Origin: Gallionellaceae bacterium
GTDB taxonomy: Bacteria; Pseudomonadota; Gammaproteobacteria; Burkholderiales; Gallionellaceae
Assembly: GCA_003151655.1 (NCBI GenBank)
Contig: PLYB01000087.1
Coordinates: 1-7,422, forward strand
Length of the DNA: 7,422 nt
Direction of reading: 5' to 3'
The first letter of the stretch is position 1. Each line of letters starts with the position of its first letter. The notes below the pieces were generated by a model that was not told the origin of the DNA, ran no database searches, and was given only the letters and a program-made list of their open reading frames with translations. The translations under genes and the position numbers were made by a program. Below, piece by piece: positions 1 to 5,088 of the stretch.

Positions 1-318
1 TTGGAACTGATCGAATTTCTCAAACAGAAACACGGTGCGTTGATTTTTCATCAATCGGGAGGCTGTTGCGACAACAGCGCCGCCAATTGCTATTTGCCGG
101 GCGATCTCACCATCGGCGCTGGCGATATTTATCTGGGCGATATCGGCGGCTGTCCCTTCTATATTGGCAAAGCCCAGTACGAATACTGGAAGCATACCCA
201 GATCATCATTGATGTGATGGATGGCTTTAGCGGCACGTTCTCGCTGGAAGGCTCGCTAGGCAAGTCATTCCTTTCCCGTTCGAGGTTATTCACGGATGCA
301 GAGTTGGCTGAATTGCAG
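1..318 (+). repeat. Direct repeat, left copy (partner at 3757-4074)
   Basis: These 318 bases align without gaps to 3757-4074. I count 21 mismatches by eye, about 93% identity. The similarity ends two codons before the two stop codons, and the downstream flanks are unrelated. The left limit is unknown because the window cuts the repeat. Confidence 0.93.
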
Positions 319-327
319 GCGACATAG
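1..327 (+). CDS. DUF779-family protein, copy A (5' end cut by the window)
   Basis: This is the 3' part of a small cytosolic protein of the DUF779 family, whose biochemical function I do not know. Members are often encoded near acetaldehyde or other aldehyde dehydrogenases (family knowledge). The visible 108 residues carry the family's HQSGGCCD segment followed by further Cys residues, a PFYI segment, WKHTQ, and a C-terminal LSRSRLFTDAEL stretch. Aligned with the complete copy at 3724-4083, position 1 matches codon 12, so 11 codons are missing and the TTG at position 1 is an internal Leu codon, not a start. Only five of the 108 visible residues differ from copy B. The reading frame is intact to TAG at 325-327. 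Its promoter and leader lie outside the window. No strong terminator follows it. Confidence 0.9.
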   Translation: MELIEFLKQKHGALIFHQSGGCCDNSAANCYLPGDLTIGAGDIYLGDIGGCPFYIGKAQYEYWKHTQIIIDVMDGFSGTFSLEGSLGKSFLSRSRLFTDAELAELQAT

Positions 328-433
328 AGGATTAGCTCGCAAATATTCTTTGTCTCGCTGTTGAAACTTTCCTTTTAAGGAGATATTCAGAAAGGTCTAG
401 GACAAACACTGATGGTTAATTTACGAATACTCT

Positions 434-461
434 TAACGCATATTAGGTATAGCGCCGATGC
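434..461 (+). promoter_or_regulatory. Possible sigma-28 (FliA)-like promoter for mcp1
   Basis: TAAC (434-437), 16 bases, then GCCGATGC (454-461). The sigma-28 consensus is TAAA, about 15 bases, GCCGATAA, so the -10 matches at six of eight positions and the -35 at three of four. FliA promoters often drive chemoreceptor genes. The implied leader of roughly 260 bases is long, and the match may be chance. Confidence 0.22.
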
Positions 462-666
462 TTTTATAGTAGTGAAAAACTGTAGCATATTTGTTATATA
501 AAGGTAGTATATTTTCTGTATAAATATCTCTCCGGGTTTCAACTTTCGCGTGAGAGGAAACAGGATAGTCATCGCGCATAGCTTGTGTCCATAGCAATTT
601 TCAAAAGCATTGTAATTGGCAAGTCTGAGTGTGTTGGACTATTAAAACGTTTACAAAACGCCCCAT

Positions 667-692
667 CTTGGCAACACGAACGAAGTGCCAAG
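667..692 (+). promoter_or_regulatory. Hairpin in the mcp1 leader
   Basis: CTTGGCA (667-673) and TGCCAAG (686-692) form a perfect 7-bp inverted repeat with a 12-base loop. It ends 26 bases before the mcp1 ribosome site. No T-run follows, so it is not a classical terminator. It may be an operator or an mRNA structure. Confidence 0.35.
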
Positions 693-718
693 ACTTTAAG
701 TTCTAATGAATATTGAGC

Positions 719-725
719 AGGAGGG
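719..725 (+). promoter_or_regulatory. Ribosome-binding site of mcp1
   Basis: AGGAGGG at 719-725 lies 3-4 bases before a GTG at 729 and 15-16 bases before the in-frame ATG at 741. The spacing favours GTG, although it is on the short side. Confidence 0.7.
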
Positions 726-728
726 ATT

Positions 729-2981
729 GTGTTAAAAAATATGAGCATTAAAGCGCAGTTAATGGGCATGGTGGCAGGGACAGTTATTATCTTGCTTGTC
801 TTTTCCACTGTGGTTTGGATCGGCGTAGGTTTCATTTCCAAAGCGTCCGACAGCATGGGTAGCGGCAAGGATCTGGTAGCTGATATTCTGCCACCGCCGC
901 TTTATGTCCTCGAAGCCGAGATGACAGTGCTACAACTTCAAGATGCAAAAGGGGACGAAGTGCAACCGCTTTTGTCCAAATTAGCGTCTTTGAAAAAAGA
1001 CTATGATGATCGCAATGCATTCTGGGATCATGAAACGCTCGACACTGCAGTCAAGAAGGCGCTGCTAGGTGACCAGAAGCAGGCGGCGGACAAATATTGG
1101 AATCTGGCGCTGGGTGACTATGTGGCCGCCATTAAACAGGGCGACAGCTCCCGTGTACGCCAGTTAGTTGGAGAGCTACAAAAAATATATTTGGAACATC
1201 GTAGCGGTGTTGATGCAACAGTTAAGGTCGCTTCAATATACGCCGACGACACGCTTAAGTCATTGCACGACACGTCTAGCCATGTGAACTGGCTAGTGTT
1301 TACATTGGCGGGTTGTGGCGCGTTGCTGGCAGCGTTGATTGGCGCGTTGCTGATTCGCAAGATCGGACGTTTACTCGACCAGGCTATGGGGGTGGCATCC
1401 AAAATTGCCGAGGGCAATCTAAGCAGTCAAATCAAGGTGGAATCCCATGATGAAATCGGACGCCTTTTGATTTCGATGGAAACGATGCAGAACGCATTGA
1501 TTCGAATTGTGTCGGACGTGCAGCGGATTGTGGACGCGGCTAACAAAGGCGATTTTGGCTTGAAGTTGGAAGCGGACTCGCACAAGGGCTTCGCCCAAGA
1601 TATCGCGCTTGCACTCAACCAACTGAGTAACACGGTCGATGGCGCCTTCAAAGACACGATCCGCGTGGCCGATGCATTAGCTAAAGGCGATCTCAGCCAG
1701 ACAATTACCAAGGACTATGCCGGTGTCTACGACCAGGCCAAAGTCAGCGTCAATACCACTGCGGATTCGCTCACCAAAATCGTCGCCGAGATTCAGCAGA
1801 TTGTCGAAGCCGCCAACAAAGGCGACTTCAGCATCAAGATGGATATTATTGGCAAGCAAGGCTACACCAAGACCCTGTCTGAACTCTTAAATCAACTCTC
1901 CAATGTCACCGACGAAGCGATGCACGACATCATGCGTGTGGCACAAGCCCTAGCCGATGCCGACCTGACCCAGACGATTACCAAAGACTACGCTGGCCTG
2001 TTCGGACAAACCAAAGATGGCGTCAACGCGACGGTCGAGAATCTGCAGAAGCTGGTGAATGAAGTGAAAGTCTCGGTGGACTCCATCGGCACTGCCTCGA
2101 AAGAGATCGCCAGTGGCAATGCCGACCTGTCGCAGCGCACCGAAGAACAAGCCTCCAGTCTTGAAGAAACCTCAGCCAGCATGGAAGAACTCACCTCTAC
2201 GGTAAAACAGAACGCCGACAATGCGCGTCAAGCCAACCAATTGGCCCATAGCGCCAGCTCGGTAGCAGAGAAGGGTGGTGCCGTAGTGCAACAAGTCGTT
2301 GGCACCATGAGCTCCATCAATGAGTCGTCGCGCAAGATCGTCGATATTATCAGCGTTATCGACGGCATCGCGTTCCAGACCAACATATTGGCACTAAACG
2401 CCGCCGTTGAAGCTGCCCGTGCAGGTGAACAGGGTCGAGGCTTTGCTGTGGTCGCCGCCGAAGTACGCAACCTCGCGCAACGCTCTGCCGCTGCAGCCAA
2501 AGAGATCAAGACGCTGATCGGTGACTCGGTCGAGAAAGTCGAAGTCGGCACCAAGCTGGTGGATGATGCTGGCAAGACCATGGAAGAGATTGTCAATGCG
2601 GTGAAACGTGTAACTGACATCATGTCCGAGATTAGTGCCGCCTCCGCAGAACAAAGCCAGGGCATCGAACAGGTGAATCAGGCCATCACGCAGATGGACG
2701 AAGTGACACAGCAGAATGCCGCGCTGGTTGAAGAAGCCGCTGCCGCTGCCGAATCACTGGAGGAAGAAGCGCAGAACCTCACCCAATCGGTCGGTGTATT
2801 CAAACTGGCTGAAGCGCAACAAGTTCGCCACATTGCACCGCTTGCGGTTGCCAAGCCGGCAGCAAGACCGGCAGTCAAACACGCGTTGCCTGCGCCAACC
2901 AAGAAACCAGCAGCAGCAGGTAAACCCAAAGCCCTGCCAAACAAACCTGCCAAAGAAGGCGAGGAGTGGCAAGAGTTTTAA
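729..2981 (+). CDS. Methyl-accepting chemotaxis protein with poly-HAMP relay (mcp1)
   Basis: Inner-membrane chemoreceptor of 750 residues. It senses a stimulus outside the membrane and controls CheA through CheW. Visible order: TM1 (about 12-34); a periplasmic region (35-186) that looks helical, with an ILPPP motif at 53-57; TM2 (187-209); HAMP (about 210-262, DEIG at 241-244, no Pro in its first helix); two further 91-residue HAMP-like repeats (261-442); then the methyl-accepting domain. Methylation-type segments are seen at 475-484 and 482-491 (EE pairs flanked by small residues). The highly conserved hairpin tip is around 547-577 (FQTNILALNAAVEAARAGEQ, then GRGFAVVA). An Ala/Pro/Lys-rich linker (693-740) leads to EWQEF, which resembles the NWETF tether that recruits CheR and CheB in enteric receptors. 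GTG start; ATG at 741 is the alternative. The ligand is unknown. cheW1 follows 67 bases later and is probably cotranscribed. Confidence 0.97.
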   Translation: MLKNMSIKAQLMGMVAGTVIILLVFSTVVWIGVGFISKASDSMGSGKDLVADILPPPLYVLEAEMTVLQLQDAKGDEVQPLLSKLASLKKDYDDRNAFWDHETLDTAVKKALLGDQKQAADKYWNLALGDYVAAIKQGDSSRVRQLVGELQKIYLEHRSGVDATVKVASIYADDTLKSLHDTSSHVNWLVFTLAGCGALLAALIGALLIRKIGRLLDQAMGVASKIAEGNLSSQIKVESHDEIGRLLISMETMQNALIRIVSDVQRIVDAANKGDFGLKLEADSHKGFAQDIALALNQLSNTVDGAFKDTIRVADALAKGDLSQTITKDYAGVYDQAKVSVNTTADSLTKIVAEIQQIVEAANKGDFSIKMDIIGKQGYTKTLSELLNQLSNVTDEAMHDIMRVAQALADADLTQTITKDYAGLFGQTKDGVNATVENLQKLVNEVKVSVDSIGTASKEIASGNADLSQRTEEQASSLEETSASMEELTSTVKQNADNARQANQLAHSASSVAEKGGAVVQQVVGTMSSINESSRKIVDIISVIDGIAFQTNILALNAAVEAARAGEQGRGFAVVAAEVRNLAQRSAAAAKEIKTLIGDSVEKVEVGTKLVDDAGKTMEEIVNAVKRVTDIMSEISAASAEQSQGIEQVNQAITQMDEVTQQNAALVEEAAAAAESLEEEAQNLTQSVGVFKLAEAQQVRHIAPLAVAKPAARPAVKHALPAPTKKPAAAGKPKALPNKPAKEGEEWQEF
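1509..2054 (+). repeat. Two 91-codon HAMP-like repeats inside mcp1
   Basis: Residues 261-351 (1509-1781) and 352-442 (1782-2054) align end to end without gaps, with about half the residues identical by eye. Shared blocks are AANKGDF, LNQLSN, RVA, ALA and QTITKDYAG. Each unit probably holds two HAMP-like modules (one at AANKGDF, one at the DLSQTI or DLTQTI segment). With the membrane-proximal HAMP this gives about five modules between TM2 and the signalling domain. Confidence 0.8.
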
Positions 2982-3000
2982 GGCAGGGTTAAATCTAATA

Positions 3001-3024
3001 CCCTCTCCCCACGCGGGGGAGGGG
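3001..3024. repeat. GC-rich palindromic repeat between mcp1 and cheW1
   Basis: CTCTCCCC-type and GGGGAGGGG-type arms (3002-3010 with 3016-3024) form a 9-bp stem with one G-T wobble and a 5-base loop. There is no T-run after it, so it is not an obvious terminator. Similar C-rich/G-rich hairpins are scattered repeats in many betaproteobacteria (from memory). It could stabilise the mcp1 transcript end and tune cheW1 relative to mcp1. Confidence 0.7.
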
Positions 3025-3035
3025 AGCCAAAAGAT

Positions 3036-3043
3036 AAAGGAGT
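3036..3043 (+). promoter_or_regulatory. Ribosome-binding site of cheW1
   Basis: AAAGGAGT ends six bases before the ATG at 3049. It fixes that ATG as the start, against a longer frame that opens at 2716 inside mcp1. Confidence 0.85.
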
Positions 3044-3048
3044 CCAAC

Positions 3049-3540
3049 ATGACAACTGAAACCAGTACAGCAAATACAAGCGGCTCAGCCGGAGGTGAAT
3101 ACCTTACATTTACGTTGGGTAAAGAAGAGTACGGCATGGATATTCTCAAGGTGCAGGAGATACGCGGCTACGATGCAGTTACCGCGATTGCCAACACGCC
3201 ACCATTTATCAAGGGGGTGATTAATCTGCGCGGCATCATCGTTCCTATCGTCGATCTGCGCATCAAATTCAATCTCGGTAATGTGGATTACACCGAACTA
3301 ACCGTTGTCATTATTCTGAGTTTGAGTCACCGGGTAGTTGGTGTTGTGGTGGACAGTGTCTCTGATGTGTTGACGCTGACGCGTGAGCAGATCAAGGCGG
3401 CTCCTTCGCTTTCCTCGTCACTCGACACCCGTTACATCATGGGGCTGGGGACGGTCGATCAGCGCATGTTAATTTTGGTCGATATCGAGAAACTCATGTC
3501 CAGCAAAGAGATGGAATTAATGGACACAGAGGTCGCTTAG
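3049..3540 (+). CDS. cheW: Chemotaxis coupling protein CheW (cheW1)
   Basis: A 163-residue cytosolic adaptor that links chemoreceptors to the CheA kinase. A short polar Thr/Ser/Gly-rich head (1-16) precedes one CheW domain (about 17-155). Family marks are EYLTFTLGKEEYGMDILKVQ at 17-36, a typical first strand pair; the INLRG motif at 58-62, whose Arg61 corresponds to the conserved receptor-binding Arg of enteric CheW; PIVDLR at 66-71; GVVVDSVSDVLTL at 98-110; and the closing LILVDIEKLM at 141-150. Length is normal for the family. It lies 67 bases after mcp1 on the same strand, separated by a palindromic repeat, and is very likely in the same operon. No CheA gene is nearby, so it presumably works with a kinase encoded elsewhere. 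Confidence 0.97.
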   Translation: MTTETSTANTSGSAGGEYLTFTLGKEEYGMDILKVQEIRGYDAVTAIANTPPFIKGVINLRGIIVPIVDLRIKFNLGNVDYTELTVVIILSLSHRVVGVVVDSVSDVLTLTREQIKAAPSLSSSLDTRYIMGLGTVDQRMLILVDIEKLMSSKEMELMDTEVA

Positions 3541-3613
3541 CTCACTTTCAAATGAAGCTGACAAATCCATTGGGAGATTTGGCCAACTCGTCCCCTTTGC
3601 CGATTAATTCGGG

Positions 3614-3643
3614 TTGAACGAATCGCTACGCGAGTTTCATTTA
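3614..3643 (+). promoter_or_regulatory. Weak candidate sigma-70 promoter before DUF779 copy B
   Basis: TTGAAC (3614-3619), 18 bases, then CATTTA (3638-3643). A start near 3650 would give a leader of about 70 bases that contains exactly the competing hairpins at 3658-3701. Matches to consensus are modest; readthrough from cheW1 is the alternative source of transcript. Confidence 0.25.
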
Positions 3644-3657
3644 ACTCTGGCGATCTT

Positions 3658-3710
3658 CCCTGGTCGCATCCTCGCGACGCTTGCAGGGCGGGAGACTGCC
3701 CCGTTTTTTT
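3658..3710 (+). promoter_or_regulatory. Candidate transcription attenuator in the leader of DUF779 copy B
   Basis: Two mutually exclusive folds can be drawn. In the first, CCCTG (3658-3662) pairs with CAGGG (3684-3688) around an inner GTCGC/GCGAC hairpin (3663-3667 with 3674-3678). In the second, GGGCGG (3686-3691) pairs with CTGCCC (3696-3701) to make the terminator. Both need G3686-G3688. CGCGAG at 3629-3634 can also pair with CTCGCG at 3671-3676 and so compete with the inner hairpin. This is the layout expected of an attenuator or riboswitch. I do not recognise a known RNA class, and the pairings come from inspection only. Confidence 0.45.
3686..3710 (+). terminator. Intrinsic terminator immediately before the DUF779 copy B ribosome site
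   Basis: GGGCGG, a GAGA tetraloop of the GNRA type, and CTGCCC form a 6-bp GC-rich stem with one G-T wobble. CG and seven T's (3704-3710) follow. The next base begins the GGAGGT ribosome site. It may end the mcp1-cheW1 transcript, regulate the downstream gene, or both. Confidence 0.72.
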
Positions 3711-3716
3711 GGAGGT
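3711..3716 (+). promoter_or_regulatory. Ribosome-binding site of DUF779 copy B
   Basis: GGAGGT touches the terminator T-run and lies seven bases before the ATG at 3724. It excludes the in-frame TTG at 3709, which would overlap the site. Confidence 0.85.
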
Positions 3717-3723
3717 AGCCCTC

Positions 3724-4083
3724 ATGGTAGAAAAAGTTATCGCAACAGAATCGGCATTGGAACTGATCGAATTTCTCAAACAGAAACACGGTGCATTGAT
3801 ATTTCATCAATCGGGTGGCTGTTGCGACAACAGCGCTGCCAATTGTTATTTACCGGGCGACCTCACCATCGGCGCAGGCGATGTATATCTGGGCGAAATC
3901 GGCGGTTGTCCTTTCTATATTGGCAAAGCCCAGTACGAATACTGGAAGCATACCCAGATCATCATTGACGTGTTGGATGGCTTTAGCGGCACGTTCTCGC
4001 TGGAAGGCTCGCTAGGCAAGTCATTCCTGTCGCGTTCGAGACTATTTACGGATGCAGAATTGGCTGAATTGCAGACGGAGTAA
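3724..4083 (+). CDS. DUF779-family protein, copy B (complete)
   Basis: A complete 119-residue soluble protein of the DUF779 family, function not established. Family members commonly neighbour acetaldehyde or alcohol-oxidation genes (family knowledge), but none is visible here. The conserved core has H28, C33, C34, C41, C62 and H76, within HQSGGCCD (28-35), NCYLPG (40-45), GGCPFYIG (60-67) and WKHTQ (74-78). The clustered Cys and His residues could bind a metal or react with an electrophile such as an aldehyde; this is inference. There is no signal peptide or membrane segment. The gene repeats copy A at the window start, with nearly all base changes silent, so both copies seem to be under selection. 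It follows cheW1 by 183 bases and is preceded by a terminator hairpin that its transcript must cross, which suggests conditional expression. Confidence 0.93.
   Translation: MVEKVIATESALELIEFLKQKHGALIFHQSGGCCDNSAANCYLPGDLTIGAGDVYLGEIGGCPFYIGKAQYEYWKHTQIIIDVLDGFSGTFSLEGSLGKSFLSRSRLFTDAELAELQTE
3757..4074 (+). repeat. Direct repeat, right copy (partner at 1-318)
   Basis: Same orientation as the left copy, offset by 3756 bases. Twenty codons differ in the 106 compared; 17 of these are silent. Two blocks of about 55 identical bases (at 3913-3968 and 3974-4028) break up the spread of differences. Confidence 0.93.
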
Positions 4084-4087
4084 TTCC

Positions 4088-4103
4088 ATTTCAAAAGTGA
4101 AAT
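4088..4103. repeat. Small AT-rich hairpin after DUF779 copy B
   Basis: ATTTCA and TGAAAT, a 6-bp stem with an AAAG loop, start five bases after the stop codon. The sequence after it is A-rich rather than T-rich on this strand, so it would be a weak terminator at best. Confidence 0.35.
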
Positions 4104-4112
4104 TAAATATAA

Positions 4113-4156
4113 CGTAGGGTGCGCTTTGCGCACCATGGAGCATGGAATGCACCCAT
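4113..4156. repeat. Intergenic palindromic repeat
   Basis: GGTGCGC-TTT-GCGCACC (4118-4134) is a perfect 7-bp stem. It is followed by a CCATG-GAG-CATGG stem (4133-4145), and GGGTGC (4117-4122) can also pair with GCACCC (4149-4154). The GTAGGGTGCGC...GCGCACC pattern is, from memory, a widespread dispersed intergenic repeat in proteobacteria. It lies between the convergent DUF779 and toxin genes and could act as a weak terminator in either direction. Confidence 0.65.
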
Positions 4157-4258
4157 AATAATTGCTGTATTGAAATAGAATCGGAATAACGAGTTGATAT
4201 TGTGTGAACGCCAATATTTTCGTCCAGAGCACTAACGCAGTTTGGCGAATTAACCCGA

Positions 4259-4558
4259 CTAATAATGCTCGTCCTCGCCAGCCTCTTTTTGGCTCCGTAC
4301 GGCAAGGATAAAAACGGTATCAATTTCGACAATGTAACGGTACAACGCCACATAGCCATGTGAGCGATGTCCGATTACTAGTTCACGTTTGTCGTTATTC
4401 GCGGGGCGACCAATCATAGGGTTGTGCTCAAGCACATTAATCGCCTCGATAATCTCCCGAATGCGCAACGCTGGATTTTCAACCTGAAATTGGGCGAGGT
4501 GATCAAGGATACGCTCAAAATCATCGCCAACTTCAGGTGCCAACTCAATGCGCGACAT
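4259..4558 (-). CDS. RelE/ParE-family toxin of a type II toxin-antitoxin pair
   Basis: A 99-residue protein with the fold signature of the RelE/ParE superfamily, whose members cleave mRNA at the ribosome or poison DNA gyrase. Which activity applies here cannot be told from sequence. Visible marks are an N-terminal strand followed by a long helix (APEVGDDFERILDHLAQF, 7-24), an NPMIGRP turn (46-52), REL (58-60) leading into the core strands VALYRYIVEIDTVFILAVR (70-88), and a basic/acidic tail QKEAG (90-94). ATG at 4558 is chosen because it begins the domain and lies two bases after the antitoxin stop, the usual coupled arrangement. A longer frame runs back to 4645 inside the antitoxin gene but adds only unrelated residues. 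There is no strong ribosome site, so translation is probably coupled to the antitoxin. Confidence 0.9.
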   Translation of the reverse strand: MSRIELAPEVGDDFERILDHLAQFQVENPALRIREIIEAINVLEHNPMIGRPANNDKRELVIGHRSHGYVALYRYIVEIDTVFILAVRSQKEAGEDEHY

Positions 4559-4560
4559 TT

Positions 4561-4845
4561 TCAGCGTGCCAGTTTTCGTGCTGCCGGGCGTTTCACTTCT
4601 TTGCTGACAAGACGATCCTCTAGATATCCGCGCATTTCCTGCCACGGAATAGTCTTTCCGGTGGCAACAATACGGGCATAACGATCCTCTGCAACGGCAT
4701 CAAAATCTGCGCGCAGATCATCTTGCTCCGTCTTTTTTGCAATGGCTTCAAGAATGAAACTGTGCGTGGTTGTGCCGGAACGTTTTGCCGCTGCTGCAAC
4801 GCGCGCTTTAAGTTCTTCAGGTAAACGTATGGTAGTGGTTGACAT
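4561..4845 (-). CDS. Ribbon-helix-helix (CopG-like) antitoxin
   Basis: A 94-residue antitoxin. The N-terminal ribbon-helix-helix DNA-binding domain is clear: strand TTTIRLP (3-9), helix EELKARVAAAAKRSG (10-24), then TTTHSFILEAIAKKTE (25-40). The charged C-terminal part (41-94), with RYARIVATGKTIPWQEMRGYL-type sequence and a basic Arg/Lys/Ala-rich end, is expected to wrap and neutralise the toxin. Antitoxins of this type usually repress their own operon, and a large palindrome lies 22 bases upstream of the start. ATG at 4845 is chosen because GGAGG precedes it at good spacing; the in-frame TTG at 4857 overlaps that site. The pair is on the opposite strand from the chemotaxis genes and looks like an independent insertion. 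Confidence 0.93.
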   Translation of the reverse strand: MSTTTIRLPEELKARVAAAAKRSGTTTHSFILEAIAKKTEQDDLRADFDAVAEDRYARIVATGKTIPWQEMRGYLEDRLVSKEVKRPAARKLAR

Positions 4846-4850
4846 GGCCG

Positions 4851-4855
4851 CCTCC
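4851..4855 (-). promoter_or_regulatory. Ribosome-binding site of the antitoxin
   Basis: GGAGG on the minus strand, five bases before the ATG at 4845. It decides between that ATG and the upstream TTG. Confidence 0.85.
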
Positions 4856-4867
4856 AATAATTAAGGG

Positions 4868-4907
4868 GATGGCACACTGTAGCACATGAGTGCTACAGTG
4901 TGCCATC
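4868..4907. promoter_or_regulatory. Perfect 40-bp palindrome, likely toxin-antitoxin operator
   Basis: Two perfect 18-bp arms (4868-4885 and 4890-4907) flank a 4-base centre. Within them GCAC occurs at 4872 and 4882, and its complement GTGC at 4890 and 4900, so like half-sites are 10 bp apart, about one helical turn. That suits cooperative binding of ribbon-helix-helix dimers on one face. It is not followed by a T-run in either direction, which argues against a terminator. Confidence 0.7.
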
Positions 4908-5088
4908 TATTCTATTAACACTGTCGCGAAAAGCCGCTTGCGGGCGATGTATTTACTATTATGGACAGCGGCTTGGCACCAATTGCAGTACATCACAACT
5001 GGATGTATTACAAAATATAGCGTTGCGCTACAAGTAGTCAAGCAGAAGCAGAGTTGGGGCCTGTTGCCTTCGCTTCGAATTATTTCTC

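Larger units (their letters stand above)
328..728. other. AT-rich intergenic region upstream of mcp1
   Basis: These 401 bases contain no credible gene; the longest open frames have no family resemblance and no ribosome site. The stretch from about 415 to 530 is very AT-rich, with several TATA-like hexamers (495-500, 519-524), so it probably holds the mcp1 promoter, but no pair of boxes with good spacing stands out. A partial flagellar-sigma-like site (434-461) and a hairpin near the gene (667-692) are listed separately. A short palindrome AAACGTTT at 645-652 and a repeated AAAACG (644-649 and 655-660, 11 bp apart) could be protein-binding sites. An AAGGAGATAT sequence at 377-386 resembles a ribosome site but no sensible gene follows. 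Confidence 0.6.

Noticed and set aside
1..3. TTG at position 1 as a true start of DUF779 copy A
   Set aside because: It aligns with Leu12 of copy B, so the frame continues upstream of the window.
2228..2665. 145-codon minus-strand frame opposite mcp1
   Set aside because: Antisense shadow of the conserved signalling domain.
2716..3048. Long N-terminal extension of cheW1 starting inside mcp1
   Set aside because: The extra residues are a frame-shifted reading of the mcp1 C-terminus and the palindromic repeat; the ribosome site at 3036-3043 and the CheW domain start support ATG 3049.
3709..3723. TTG start of DUF779 copy B at 3709
   Set aside because: It overlaps the ribosome site GGAGGT (3711-3716); ATG 3724 has the correct spacing.
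4559..4645. Longer form of the toxin starting at 4645
   Set aside because: The added 29 residues read through the antitoxin gene out of frame; ATG 4558 starts the domain right after the antitoxin stop.
4846..4857. TTG start of the antitoxin at 4857
   Set aside because: It lies on the GGAGG ribosome site; ATG 4845 is correctly spaced.
4868..4907. Palindrome as an intrinsic terminator
   Set aside because: No T-run follows on either strand and no gene ends nearby; its place before the antitoxin fits an operator better.
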